Counted from the stretch's first letter, positions 52,105 to 61,452 are shown. The stretch: DNA of 64,000 nt from Saccharothrix saharensis (GCF_006716745.1 NZ_VFPP01000001.1:7761386-7825385); one strand, 5' to 3'. Notes: a model not told the origin generated them from the sequence alone. A program made the numbers and translations.

Positions 52105-53925
52105 ATGAGTCTGCGCACGTTCGTACGTTCCCGGAAAATGACCGGGGCATTGGCGGTGACCTCGGTGGCGGCCCTGTCCGTTGCCGGGGTGGTGGCTTCG
52201 ACCGCCACCGCCAACGCTGCCCCCGGTTGTCGGGTGGCGTACCAGATCACGAACCAGTGGCAAGGCGGATTCGGCGCCAACGTCACGGTCACCAACCTCG
52301 GTGACGCCATCTCCGGCGGGTGGACGTTGGAGTGGGACTTCGCCGCCGGTCAGCGGGTCCAGCAGGGTTGGAACGGCACGTTCTCCCAGTCCGGGACGCG
52401 CGTGACGGTCCGCAACCCCTCTTGGGCCGGCAACCTCGGCACCGGTGCTTCGGTGACGCCCGGCTTCAACGGCTCGTGGACCGGGTCCAACCCGGTGCCC
52501 ACGCAGTTCCGGTTGAACGGCACGGTGTGCACGGGGTCGATCGACACCACGACGACCACGACCACCACCACGACGACGACCACCACGACCACCACGACGA
52601 CGACCACCACCACCGGCAACAACCCGGGTGGCCCGAAGGTCGACAACCCGTACGTGGGCGCGGGCGTGTACGTCAACCCGCAGTGGTCGGCTCGCGCTGC
52701 CGCCGAGCCGGGTGGCTCGCGGATCGCGAACCAGCCCACCGCGGTGTGGCTGGACCGGACCAGCGCGATCGAGGGCAACGGCTCGCCGACGACCGGCAGC
52801 ATGGGTCTGGCCGCCCACCTCGACGAGGCCGAGAAGCAGCGCGCCGCGCGTGCGGACGGCCAGCTCGTCTTCCAGTTCGTCGTCTACAACCTGCCCGGTC
52901 GCGACTGCGCCGCGCTGGCCTCCGCCGGTGAGCTCGGCCCGACCGAGATCGGTCGCTACAAGACCGAGTACATCGACAAGATCACGAGCATCGTCAGCAA
53001 CGCGAAGTACTCGAAGCTGCGCATCGTCGCGGTCATCGAGATCGACTCGCTGCCCAACCTCGTCACCAACGTGACCCCGCGCGCCACGGCCGTGGCGAAC
53101 TGCGACACGATGAAGGCGAACGGCAACTACGTCGAGGGCGTCTCGTACGCCGTCGGCAAGCTGGGCGAGATCCCGAACGTCTACAACTACCTCGACTCCG
53201 GCCACCACGGCTGGATCGGGTGGGGCGACACGGTTCCCGAGTACGACAACTTCTACGCCTCGGCGAAGATGATGGCCTCGATCCTGGGCAAGAACGGCGC
53301 CACCAAGGACAAGGTCCACGGCTTCGCCACCAACACGGCGAACTACTCCGCGCTGGAGGAGCCGTACTGGACGGTCGACGACCTGGTCGGCGGTCGCCCG
53401 GTCAAGGAGAACGCCAAGTGGGTCGACTGGAACGACTTCAACGGTGAGCTGGGCTTCGCCACGGCGATGCGCGCCGAGCTCGTCAAGCAGGGCTTCGACA
53501 GCGGCATCGGCATGCTGATCGACACCTCGCGCAACGGCTGGGGCGGCCCGAACCGGCCCACCGCGAAGTCGACCGCGACCACCGCGGACGCGTACGTGAA
53601 CGAGTCCCGCATCGACCGCCGCTACCAGAAGGGCAACTGGTGCAACCAGGCCGGCGCCGGTCTGGGCGAGCGGCCGAAGGCCGCGCCGAAGCCGAGCATC
53701 GACGCCTACGTCTGGATCAAGCCGCCGGGTGAGTCCGACGGTGCGTCCAGCGAGATCCCGAACGACGAGGGCAAGCGCCTCGACCGGATGTGCGACCCGA
53801 CCTACGGTGGCAACATCCGCAACGGCAACAACCCCTCGGGTGCGCTTGCCAACGCGCCGCTGTCGGGCCACTGGTTCTCGGCCCAGTTCCAGGAGCTCAT
53901 GGCCAACGCCTACCCGGCGCTGTGA
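52105..53925 (+). CDS. Secreted GH6 cellobiohydrolase with N-terminal CBM2
   Basis: 606 aa. A signal peptide ends near ANA (about 38). CBM2 lies at about 42-139 (NQWQGGFGANVTVTNLGD, GWNGTFSQSG), then an uninterrupted run of 23 Thr (about 148-170). The GH6 domain spans about 175-606: VFQFVVYNLPGRDCAALAS, IVAVIEIDSLPNLV, YLDSGHHGWIGWGD, FATNTANYSAL, GMLIDTSRNGWGG and YVWIKPPGESDG. It is larger than the GH6 at 28.2 kb, as in bacterial non-reducing-end cellobiohydrolases. It would complement the GH48 exocellulase. The ATG at 52105 follows AAGGAGG. Two CebR-type boxes precede it. Confidence 0.94.
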   Translation: MSLRTFVRSRKMTGALAVTSVAALSVAGVVASTATANAAPGCRVAYQITNQWQGGFGANVTVTNLGDAISGGWTLEWDFAAGQRVQQGWNGTFSQSGTRVTVRNPSWAGNLGTGASVTPGFNGSWTGSNPVPTQFRLNGTVCTGSIDTTTTTTTTTTTTTTTTTTTTTTTGNNPGGPKVDNPYVGAGVYVNPQWSARAAAEPGGSRIANQPTAVWLDRTSAIEGNGSPTTGSMGLAAHLDEAEKQRAARADGQLVFQFVVYNLPGRDCAALASAGELGPTEIGRYKTEYIDKITSIVSNAKYSKLRIVAVIEIDSLPNLVTNVTPRATAVANCDTMKANGNYVEGVSYAVGKLGEIPNVYNYLDSGHHGWIGWGDTVPEYDNFYASAKMMASILGKNGATKDKVHGFATNTANYSALEEPYWTVDDLVGGRPVKENAKWVDWNDFNGELGFATAMRAELVKQGFDSGIGMLIDTSRNGWGGPNRPTAKSTATTADAYVNESRIDRRYQKGNWCNQAGAGLGERPKAAPKPSIDAYVWIKPPGESDGASSEIPNDEGKRLDRMCDPTYGGNIRNGNNPSGALANAPLSGHWFSAQFQELMANAYPAL

Positions 53926-53962
53926 CCTCGGGTGACTGACAACTGAACAACGCACTGCACAA

Positions 53963-53998
53963 CCCGTAGGCGGCGTCCACCCGGACGCCGCCTACGGG
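53963..53998 (+). terminator. Terminator after the second GH6 gene
   Basis: CCCGTAGGCGGCGTCC (53963-53978) pairs perfectly with GGACGCCGCCTACGGG (53983-53998) around a four-base loop, 37 bases after the stop. Confidence 0.88.
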
Positions 53999-54026
53999 CC
54001 TTTATCCGCTTGCCGTCGCTCCTACT

Positions 54027-54890
54027 GTGACACCGGTGGACGTCGACGAGATCACTTCGCGGTTGGCACAGCGGTTCGGCCCTCCGGTCGCCGGGTGGTG
54101 CGCACGGGTGCCCGAGCTGGCGGCCGAGGTCGCGGCGCGCTGGGACCTCACCCTGGGTGACGTGATGCCGCCGGGCGCTTCGTCGGTGGTGGTGGCGTGC
54201 TCGCGCGGTGAGGCGCCGATGGCGCTGAAGCTCAGCCCGGACCCCGTCTTCCTGGCCTCGCAGGCGTCCGTGCTGCGGCACTTCGCCCCGTCCGGTCGCG
54301 TGCCCGCGGTGCTGGCCGAAGCCGAGGGCGTGCTGCTGATGGAGGCCGTGCGGCCGGGCACCCCGGCGGACGAACTGCCGACCCCGCCGGCACCGCGGGA
54401 GTGGGCGGACCTGGTCACCGCGCTGCACGGCGTGCCGGACCGTGACCGCCCGTGGCCGGACCTGCGCGCCCGCTGCGAAGAGGCCTTCACCCGCATCGGC
54501 CGCCGCCTGGCCGACCCCGCCGTGGCCGCCCACGTCTCCGAGCGGACCTGGAGCCGCGCGTGGGACCGCTGCTCCGCCCTGCTCAACACGCAGCCGCGCG
54601 TGCTGCTGCACGGCGACCTGCACCTGGGCAACGTGCTGGACGGCGGCCACGCGCTGGTCGCGATAGACCCGAGGCCCTGCGTGGGCGACCCGTGCTTCGA
54701 CGTCGTCGACTACGCCCTCACCGCCGCCGGCCACGGGGACGTGCCGACCCGCGCCACCACCGTCGCCGCCGCCGCCGCCCTGGACCCCGACCGCCTCCAC
54801 GACTGGTGCCGGGCCCTGGCCCCGATGATCGCCATCGCCTACCTCGACGACGAGGCGATGCGAACGGAACTCCTCACCCTGGCCCGCTGA
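54027..54890 (+). CDS. Aminoglycoside/hydroxyurea phosphotransferase-family kinase
   Basis: 287 aa. The C-terminal lobe holds the catalytic loop VLLHGDLHLGNVLDGG and the metal-binding block ALVAIDPRPCVGDPCFDVVDY, as in the antibiotic 6-phosphotransferase family. The N-lobe has VVVACSRGEAPMALKLSPD with the ATP-binding Lys and LLMEAVRPGTP at the hinge. It could phosphorylate an aminoglycoside or another small molecule; resistance cannot be inferred. The GTG at 54027 lacks a clear RBS, and GTG at 54036 is an alternative. It stands alone after a terminator. Confidence 0.85.
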   Translation: MTPVDVDEITSRLAQRFGPPVAGWCARVPELAAEVAARWDLTLGDVMPPGASSVVVACSRGEAPMALKLSPDPVFLASQASVLRHFAPSGRVPAVLAEAEGVLLMEAVRPGTPADELPTPPAPREWADLVTALHGVPDRDRPWPDLRARCEEAFTRIGRRLADPAVAAHVSERTWSRAWDRCSALLNTQPRVLLHGDLHLGNVLDGGHALVAIDPRPCVGDPCFDVVDYALTAAGHGDVPTRATTVAAAAALDPDRLHDWCRALAPMIAIAYLDDEAMRTELLTLAR

Positions 54891-55050
54891 CCCGGGAACG
54901 CCCGCCGACCCGGGAACGCTTCGCAGGAGTCCCCGCCCAGGGGACCCCTGTTCTCATTTTCCCAGAGGGGTCCGACAATTCCGGTCCGGTCGGGGAGTTC
55001 CGGCGGAAAACGCGAGGTGGAGTCGCTCCACGTCGACCGGAGGCCCGGCA
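54891..55050 (+). promoter_or_regulatory. Leader region of the AAA-VWA operon with repeats and hairpins
   Basis: It opens with two copies of GACCCGGGAACGC (from about 54890 and 54908). An AGGGGACCCCT palindrome lies near 54940-54950, and the hairpin GTGGAG-TCG-CTCCAC (55017-55031) ends seven bases before the RBS CCGGAGG. The last hairpin could affect translation of the AAA gene. No coding frame is credible here. Confidence 0.4.
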
Positions 55051-56457
55051 GTGCGTAACTTCGACGGGGTGACCTCCGACCTCCCCACCACCGCAGGCGC
55101 CCTCCGCGCGGCCGGTTACGCGCCGCGCGGGGTCAAGGCCGAGATCCGGGAGAACCTCCTGGCCGCCCTCCGCGACGGCCGCGACCCGTGGCCCGGCATC
55201 GTCGGCTTCGACCGCACCGTCCTGCCGCAGCTGGAACGGGCACTGCTCGCCGGGCACGACGTGGTCCTCCTCGGCGAACGCGGGCAGGGCAAGACGCGGC
55301 TCCTGCGCACCCTCGTCGGCCTGCTCGACGAGTGGACGCCGGTGATCGAGGGCGCCGAGCTGAACGAGCACCCGCTCGACCCCATCACCCCCGAGTCGAA
55401 GCGCCGCGCCGCCGAGCTCGGCGACGACCTGCCCGTGACGTGGAAGCACCGCGACGAGCGGTTCGCCGAGAAGCTCGCCACCCCGGACACCAGCGTCGGC
55501 GACCTGGTCGGCGACGTCGACCCGGTCAAGGTCGCCCAGGGCCGCAGCCTCGGCGACCCGGAGACCATCCACTACGGCCTGCTGCCCCGCTCCCACCGCG
55601 GCGTCATCGCCGTCAACGAGCTGCCCGACCTGGCCGAGCGCATCCAGGTGGCGCTGCTGAACGTGATGGAGGAACGCGACATCCAGATCCGCGGCTACAC
55701 GCTGCGGCTCCCGCTGGACGTCCTCCTCGTCGCCACCGCCAACCCCGAGGACTACACCAACCGCGGCCGCATCATCACGCCGCTCAAGGACCGCTTCGGC
55801 GCGGAGATCCGCACCCACTACCCGCTGGAGATCGGCGCCGAGGTCGACCTGGTCCGCCAGGAGGCGCACCTGGTCGCCGAGGTGGGCGACCACCTGCTGG
55901 AGGTCATCGCCCGGTTCGTGCGGCACCTGCGCGAGTCGTCCTCGATCGACCAGCGCTCCGGCGTGTCGGCCCGGTTCGCGGTCGCGGCGGCGGAGACGGT
56001 GGCCGCGAGCGCCCTGCGGCGCAGCGCCCTGATCGGCGAGAATCCGCCCATCGCCCGGCCGGTCGACCTGGACTCGGTGCCCGAGGTGCTGCGCGGCAAG
56101 CTCGAGTTCGAGGCCGGTGAGGAGGGCCGCGAGCAGGAGGTGCTGGTGCACCTGCTGCGCCGGGCCGTCGCGGACACGGCGCGGTCCACGTTCGCGGGCG
56201 TCGACCTGCGGCCCCTGGCCGCGCTGGTGTCCGACGGCCACCCGGTGGCCACCGGTGAGCGCGTGCACCCCGGCGACCTGCTGGCCGCGCTGCCGGAGCT
56301 GCCCGTGCTGCACGACGTGGCGCAGCGCGTCGGCGCGGGTCCCAAGGACCCGGCGGGCCGCATCGCGTCGGCCGTCGAGCTGGCGCTGGAATCGCTCTAC
56401 CTGACCCGTCAGCTGTCGAAGGACAGCAGCGACGACGACCGACAGGTGTACGGATGA
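55051..56457 (+). CDS. AAA+ ATPase, magnesium chelatase ChlI/MoxR-like
   Basis: 468 aa. Walker A is LLGERGQGKTRLL (near residues 73-85), and the Walker B region reads GVIAVNELPDLAERIQVALLNVMEERDIQIRGYTLRLPLDVLLVATANPEDYTNRGRIITPLKDRFG, with sensor-1 Asn and Arg finger. The N-terminal 50 residues and the helical C-terminal lid (FVRHLRESSSIDQRSGVSARFAV) are typical of BchI-like ATPases. Cobalamin or bacteriochlorophyll genes are absent, so it probably works with the adjacent VWA protein as a chaperone-type pair. GGAGG precedes the GTG; the TGA overlaps the next ATG. Confidence 0.9.
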   Translation: MRNFDGVTSDLPTTAGALRAAGYAPRGVKAEIRENLLAALRDGRDPWPGIVGFDRTVLPQLERALLAGHDVVLLGERGQGKTRLLRTLVGLLDEWTPVIEGAELNEHPLDPITPESKRRAAELGDDLPVTWKHRDERFAEKLATPDTSVGDLVGDVDPVKVAQGRSLGDPETIHYGLLPRSHRGVIAVNELPDLAERIQVALLNVMEERDIQIRGYTLRLPLDVLLVATANPEDYTNRGRIITPLKDRFGAEIRTHYPLEIGAEVDLVRQEAHLVAEVGDHLLEVIARFVRHLRESSSIDQRSGVSARFAVAAAETVAASALRRSALIGENPPIARPVDLDSVPEVLRGKLEFEAGEEGREQEVLVHLLRRAVADTARSTFAGVDLRPLAALVSDGHPVATGERVHPGDLLAALPELPVLHDVAQRVGAGPKDPAGRIASAVELALESLYLTRQLSKDSSDDDRQVYG

Positions 56458-58388
56458 CCGGTTACCGGTACGGCCGGTACGTCGACGGGCCCGACCCGCT
56501 CGCCCCGCCGACCGACCTGCGCGCGGCCATGGACGAGCTGGGCCGCGAAGTCATGGAAGGCGCCTCGCCCGACTCGGCGCTGCGCGAGCTGCTGCGCCGG
56601 GGCCTGCCCGGCACCCGCGGCCTGGACGACCTGACCGCGCGGCTGTGGCAGAAGCGCGCCGCCCTCACCCGCCGCCACCGGTTGGACGGCACGCTGCAGG
56701 AGATCCAGCGGCTGCTGGAGGAGGCGTTGCGCGCCGAACGGGCCGCGCTGTTCCCCGACCCGGACGACGAGGCGCGGTTCCGCGAGGCCAGGCTGGACGC
56801 GTTGCCGCAGTCGACCGCGGCCGCGGTGAGCGAGCTGGCCGAGTACGACTGGCGCTCGCCGCAGGCACGGGAGTCCTACGAGCAGATCCGCACCCTGCTG
56901 GGCCGCGAGCTCATGGACCAGCGGTTCCAGGGCATGAAGCAGGCCATGGCGAACGTCCGGCCCGAGGACGTGCGGCGCATCCAGGCCATGCTGGGCGACC
57001 TGAACGACCTGCTGGCCGCCCACGCCGCGGGCGAGGACACGGCCGAGCGGTTCGAGCGGTTCATGCGCCAGCACGGCGAGTTCTTCCCGGAGAACCCGAA
57101 GTCCGTGGACGAGCTGATCGACGCGCTGGCCGCCCGGTCGGCCGCCGCCCAGCGCATGATGAACTCGATGTCGGAGCAGCAGCGCCAGGAGCTGTCGGCG
57201 CTGTCGCAGCAGGCCTTCGGCGACTCCGGCGTCGGCGCGCAGCTGTCGCAGTTGGACGCCCTGCTGCAAGGGCTGCGGCCGGGCGAGGACTGGAACGGCT
57301 CGGCGCGGTTCCGCGGCAACAACCCGCTGGGGTTGGGCGAGGGCGCGCAGGCGATGGCGGACCTGGCCGAGCTGGACGCGCTGGCCGAGCAGCTCGCGCA
57401 GTCCTATCCCGGCGCGCGGCTGGAGGACATCGACCTGGAGGCGCTGGTCCGGCAGCTCGGCGCGGAGACGGGCGTGGACGCGCGCAGGCTGGCCGAGCTG
57501 GAACGCGAGCTGCGGTCGCAGAACCTGCTGGAACGCGCGCCGGACGGCACGCTGCGGTTGACGCCGAAGGCGCTGCGGCAGTTGGGCGAGACGGCGTTGC
57601 GGGGTGTCCTCGACCGCGCCCGGGAGCAGGGGCAGCGGGACAACTCGTCCGCCGGCGCGGCCGGTGAGCTGATCGGGTCCACGCGGCCGTGGCGCTTCGG
57701 CGACACCGAGCCGTGGAACGTGCCGCGGACCGTCACCAACGCCGTGCTGCGGTCGGCGGGCGGCCCGGTCGAGCTGGACGTGGTGGACGTCGAGGTGAGC
57801 GAGACCGAGCAGCGCTCGCGCGCGGCGGTCGCGTTGTGCGTGGACACGTCCTGGTCGATGGTGCAGGACGGCCGGTGGGTGCCGATGAAGCGCACCGCGC
57901 TGGCGCTGCACCACCTGGTGCGGACCCGGTTCCGCACCGACGCGCTGGAGCTGATCACGTTCGGCCGGCACGCCGAGACCGTCGACATCGGGCAGCTCAC
58001 CGCGCTGGAAGGGGTGTGGGAGCAGGGCACGAACCTGCACCACGCGCTGCTGCTGGCCGGTCGGCACGTGCGCCGGCACCCCGACGCGCAGCCGGTGGTG
58101 CTGGTGGTGACCGACGGCGAGCCGACCGCGCACCTGGAGGCGACCGGCGACGCCGAGTTCCACTACCCGCCGCTGCCCCGGACCATCGGCAAGACCCTGG
58201 TCGAGGTGGACGCCCTGGCCCGCCTGGGCGCGTCGATCACGGTGTTCCGGCTGGGCGACGACCCCAGGCTGACCCGGTTCGTGGACACGCTGGCCAGGCG
58301 GTCCGGCGGCCGGGTCGTCGCGCCGGACGAGGACGGCCTGGGCGCGGCCGTCGTCAGCGACTACCTGCGCTCCCGCAAGCGCCGCTGA
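56454..58388 (+). CDS. VWA-domain protein, partner of the AAA+ ATPase
   Basis: 644 aa. A long helical N-terminal region (to about 440) has coiled segments (LARLWQKRAAL-type, AMANVRPEDVRRIQAMLGDLNDLLAAH, MNSMSEQQRQELSALSQQAF). The C-terminal VWA domain begins near 455 with an intact MIDAS, CVDTSWSMVQDGRWVPMK, and continues ELITFGRHAETVD, TNLHHALLLAGRHVRRH and VVLVVTDGEPTAH. The layout is like BchD/CoxE-type partners of AAA ATPases. No membrane helix. The four-base overlap with the ATPase gene indicates coupling. The target of the pair is unknown. Confidence 0.9.
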   Translation: MTGYRYGRYVDGPDPLAPPTDLRAAMDELGREVMEGASPDSALRELLRRGLPGTRGLDDLTARLWQKRAALTRRHRLDGTLQEIQRLLEEALRAERAALFPDPDDEARFREARLDALPQSTAAAVSELAEYDWRSPQARESYEQIRTLLGRELMDQRFQGMKQAMANVRPEDVRRIQAMLGDLNDLLAAHAAGEDTAERFERFMRQHGEFFPENPKSVDELIDALAARSAAAQRMMNSMSEQQRQELSALSQQAFGDSGVGAQLSQLDALLQGLRPGEDWNGSARFRGNNPLGLGEGAQAMADLAELDALAEQLAQSYPGARLEDIDLEALVRQLGAETGVDARRLAELERELRSQNLLERAPDGTLRLTPKALRQLGETALRGVLDRAREQGQRDNSSAGAAGELIGSTRPWRFGDTEPWNVPRTVTNAVLRSAGGPVELDVVDVEVSETEQRSRAAVALCVDTSWSMVQDGRWVPMKRTALALHHLVRTRFRTDALELITFGRHAETVDIGQLTALEGVWEQGTNLHHALLLAGRHVRRHPDAQPVVLVVTDGEPTAHLEATGDAEFHYPPLPRTIGKTLVEVDALARLGASITVFRLGDDPRLTRFVDTLARRSGGRVVAPDEDGLGAAVVSDYLRSRKRR

Positions 58389-58397
58389 CCGGCGAGG

Positions 58398-58428
58398 TGG
58401 CGCGCCCCCGGGCTGGGGACGCGCCACC
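58398..58428. terminator. Bidirectional terminator hairpin
   Basis: GTGGCGCGCCCC (58398-58409) pairs with GGGGACGCGCCAC (58416-58428), with one bulge. It lies between the convergent VWA and M23 genes. Confidence 0.75.
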
Positions 58429-58435
58429 CGCGGGG

Positions 58436-59470
58436 TCACATCACGTGGGTGAACGCGTTCCAGCCGTGGCCGATCTGCTTGGGCGTGGAAAGTGCGAGGC
58501 CGTTGTTGGGGTAGTGGAGCAGGTCGCCGTTGGCGTTGACGCCGAGGATGTCAGCGTGTCCGTCGCCGCTGAAGTCGGCGGCCATGACGTGGCTGAAGCT
58601 GCTCCAGCCGTGGCCGATCTGCTTGGGCGTGGAAAGTGCGAGGCCGTTGTTGGGGTAGTAGAGCAGGTCGCCGTTGGCGTTGACGCCGAGGATGTCAGCG
58701 TGTCCGTCGCCGCTGAAGTCGGCGGCCATGACGTGGCTGAAGCTGCTCCAGCCGTGGCCGATCTGCTTGGGCGTGGAGAGCGCGAGGCCGTTGTTGGGGT
58801 AGTAGAGCAGGTCGCCGTTGGCGTTGACGCCGAGGACGTCGGAATGGCCGTCACCGCTGAAGTCGGACACCCGCTCGTTGTCGGTCTCGCTGCCGCAGTT
58901 GCGGCTGGTCACGTCGCGCCAGGTGCGCGAGGACCCGGTGTGGGTCACCCCGTCGAACACCGCGGCGACGCGTTCGGCTCCCGCATACCCCCAGGTGGCG
59001 CTGCCGTCGCCGTTCGCGTCGAAGCCCTGCTCGTAGTGCAGGTGTGGGTGGTCGTTCGAGGTGGGCCCGGTCCGGCCGACCCGCCCGATCCGCTGCCCCT
59101 GGGCGACCCGCGCCCCGACCGCGACCGCGCGCGACTGGAGGTGCAGGTAGGTGGTGAAGTGGCCGCCGCCGTGGTTGATCTGGATCACGTTGCCGGCGTT
59201 GTCGTGGTAGAAGGACTTGTTCACCGTGCCGGCCGCCGGCGCCAGCAGAGCCGCGCCCTCGGTGCCGACCTGGTTCGGCTCGCGCACCATGTCGAGCGCG
59301 GGGCTGTGGGCCCAGGTGTCGAGCCGCCACTTCTGCCCGCACTCGAAGGGCAGCTGGAAGGACGGCGCGGCGTGCGCCGGTGACGCGAGCACGACGGACG
59401 CCAGTCCGGCCGCGGTGACCAGGCAGGTGCTCACGGCGGCGCGGAGTCGTGCCGTTCTGCCTCGTGACAT
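58436..59470 (-). CDS. Secreted M23 metallopeptidase with three FG-GAP/VCBS repeats
   Basis: 344 aa. A signal peptide ends at AHA (about 34). The M23 domain shows HSPALD with the first zinc-ligand His/Asp, the LHLQ strand and the HPHLHY block with the remaining His ligands, so it should be active on peptidoglycan or peptides. The C-terminal half is three 48-residue repeats with a calcium-binding-like loop (DFSGDGHADILGVNANG, then DLLYYPNNG). At DNA level the repeats are almost identical. The ATG at 59470 is chosen because GAGGAG lies seven bases upstream of it; ATG at 59485 would overlap that RBS. Confidence 0.88.
   Translation of the reverse strand: MSRGRTARLRAAVSTCLVTAAGLASVVLASPAHAAPSFQLPFECGQKWRLDTWAHSPALDMVREPNQVGTEGAALLAPAAGTVNKSFYHDNAGNVIQINHGGGHFTTYLHLQSRAVAVGARVAQGQRIGRVGRTGPTSNDHPHLHYEQGFDANGDGSATWGYAGAERVAAVFDGVTHTGSSRTWRDVTSRNCGSETDNERVSDFSGDGHSDVLGVNANGDLLYYPNNGLALSTPKQIGHGWSSFSHVMAADFSGDGHADILGVNANGDLLYYPNNGLALSTPKQIGHGWSSFSHVMAADFSGDGHADILGVNANGDLLHYPNNGLALSTPKQIGHGWNAFTHVM
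58460..58870. repeat. Three tandem 144-base near-identical repeats within the M23 gene
   Basis: Units begin at 58460, 58604 and 58748, each 144 bases (48 codons); the third is partial and slightly diverged at its far end. Differences between units 1 and 2 are only a few bases. Such identity implies recent duplication or gene conversion, and copy number could vary between strains. Confidence 0.9.
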
Positions 59471-59594
59471 ACGAGGTCTCCTCATCGGTCGTGGTGTGTG
59501 CAACCGGTCTCCCGGGGGAGGGAACACACCACGGTATGAGGTTCGGCGCGCCGCACCTGTCCGGCGAACGCCCGACAGAGCCCGGTGGACGCGC

Positions 59595-61382
59595 TCAGTC
59601 GGTGCGGTCGTCCCTGATCTCGTCCTTGGTCTCGCGCTCCCGCTCGGTCGAGGCCAGCGCCTTCTCCGTGGTGGCGTCGGGCTCGGCGTGGTGCTTGCCG
59701 GGGCGGAGGGAGAAGTGCGACTCGTCGCGCATCCGCTCCACCATGTGCGGGTAGTGCAGCTCGAACGCGGGCCGCTCGGACCGGATGCGCGGCAGCTCGG
59801 TGAAGTTGTGCCGCGGCGGCGGGCACGTCGTCGCCCATTCGAGGGAGTTGCCGAAGCCCCACGGGTCGTCGCGCCCGGCCGGGTCGCCGAACCGGTAGCT
59901 GCGCAGCACGTTCCACACGAACGGCAGCACGGACGCGCCCAGCAGGAACGCCCCGATCGTGGAGATCGTGTTCAGCAGGGTGAAGTTGTCGCTCTCCAGG
60001 TAGTCGGCGTAGCGGCGGGGGAAGCCGAGGTTGCCGAGCCAGTGCTGGATCAGGAACGTGCCGTGGAAGCCGAGGAACGTGGTCCAGAAGTGCAGCTTGC
60101 CCAGCGGCTCGTTCAGCATCCGCCCGGTCATCTTGGGGAACCAGAAGTACAGGCCCGCATAGGTGGCGAAGACGATCGTGCCGAACAGCACGTAGTGGAA
60201 GTGGGCCACCACGAAGTAGGTGTCGGTGACGTGGAAGTCCAGCGGCGGCGAGGCCAGGATGATGCCGGTAAGCCCGCCGAGCAGGAACGTCGCCATGAAC
60301 CCGATGCTGAACAGCATCGGCGTCTCGAACGTCAGCTGCCCCTTCCACATGGTGCCGATCCAGTTGAAGAACTTGATGCCGGTCGGCACCGCGATCAGGA
60401 ACGTCATCAGCGAGAAGAACGGCAGCAGCACCGCGCCGGTGGCGAACATGTGGTGCGCCCACACCGCCACCGACAGCGCCGCGATGGCGAACGTGGCGAA
60501 AACCAGTCCTTTGTAGCCGAACAACGGTTTGCGGCTGAACACCGGGAAGATCTCGCTCACGATCCCGAAGAACGGCAGCGCGACGATGTAGACCTCGGGG
60601 TGGCCGAAGAACCAGAACAGGTGCTGCCACAGGATCACGCCGCCGTTGGCCGGGTCGAACACGTGCGCGCCCAGGTGCCGGTCGGCGGCCAGGCCCATCA
60701 GGGCGGCGGTGAGGATCGGGAACGCCAGCAGGATCAGGATGCTGGTGACGAAGATGTTCCAGGTGAAGATCGGCATCCGGAACATGGTCATGCCGGGCGC
60801 GCGCAGGCAGCACACCGTGGTGACCATGTTGACCCCGCCGAGGATGGTGCCGAGGCCGGACACCGCCAGGCCCATGATCCACAGGTCGGGGCCGACGCCC
60901 GGCGCGTGCACCGCGCTGCTCAGCGGCGTGTACGCGGTCCAGCCGAAGTCCGCCGCGCCGCCGGGGGTGAGGAACCCGGCCATCACGGTCAGCCCGCCGA
61001 ACAGGAACAGCCAGTACGACAGCGCGTTGAGCCGGGGGAACGCCACGTCCGGCGCGCCGATCTGCAACGGCAGGATGTAGTTGGCGAAGCCGAACAGGAT
61101 CGGCGTCGCGTACAGCAGCAGCATGATCGTGCCGTGCATGGTGAACAGCTGGTTGTACTGCTCGTTGGACAGGAACTGCAGGCCGGGTCGGGCCAGCTCG
61201 CCCCGGATGAGCAGCGCCATCACGCCGCCGACCATGAAGAACACGAACGACGTGGTCAGGTAGAGCAGCCCGATCTGCTTCGGGTCGGTGGTGCGGAGCA
61301 GCCCCAGCAGCACCGCGCCCTTCGGCCGTCGTCGGGCCGCACCCGGGTGGGTGATCACGGGTTCCGGCTTGAGCGCGGTCAT
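59595..61382 (-). CDS. ctaD: Cytochrome c oxidase subunit I (CtaD)
   Basis: 595 aa, twelve membrane helices expected. Heme-copper oxidase signatures are present: FTMHGTIMLLLYATP with a heme a His, FWFFGHPEVYIVALPFFG with CuB His and cross-linked Tyr, WAHHMFATG with the other CuB ligands and VVAHFHYVLFGT with heme ligands. The D-channel block GAPDVAFPRLNALSYW is intact. The C-terminal 70 residues are a charged cytoplasmic tail. It reduces O2 to water in the aa3 oxidase of the cytochrome bcc-aa3 supercomplex. GAGGGAGG precedes the ATG at 61382. No other ctaC-F gene is present in the window. Confidence 0.96.
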   Translation of the reverse strand: MTALKPEPVITHPGAARRRPKGAVLLGLLRTTDPKQIGLLYLTTSFVFFMVGGVMALLIRGELARPGLQFLSNEQYNQLFTMHGTIMLLLYATPILFGFANYILPLQIGAPDVAFPRLNALSYWLFLFGGLTVMAGFLTPGGAADFGWTAYTPLSSAVHAPGVGPDLWIMGLAVSGLGTILGGVNMVTTVCCLRAPGMTMFRMPIFTWNIFVTSILILLAFPILTAALMGLAADRHLGAHVFDPANGGVILWQHLFWFFGHPEVYIVALPFFGIVSEIFPVFSRKPLFGYKGLVFATFAIAALSVAVWAHHMFATGAVLLPFFSLMTFLIAVPTGIKFFNWIGTMWKGQLTFETPMLFSIGFMATFLLGGLTGIILASPPLDFHVTDTYFVVAHFHYVLFGTIVFATYAGLYFWFPKMTGRMLNEPLGKLHFWTTFLGFHGTFLIQHWLGNLGFPRRYADYLESDNFTLLNTISTIGAFLLGASVLPFVWNVLRSYRFGDPAGRDDPWGFGNSLEWATTCPPPRHNFTELPRIRSERPAFELHYPHMVERMRDESHFSLRPGKHHAEPDATTEKALASTERERETKDEIRDDRTD

Positions 61383-61452
61383 GCCGCCTCCCTCGTCCCG
61401 ACGACGTGAGCCAGACCACATCGTCCCCCCGGTGGCGGCAAGGGGCAAACGC

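Noticed and set aside
58436..58870. Tandem 144-base repeats as a CRISPR array
   Set aside because: Units are contiguous, coding and in frame with the M23 protein; there are no unique spacers.
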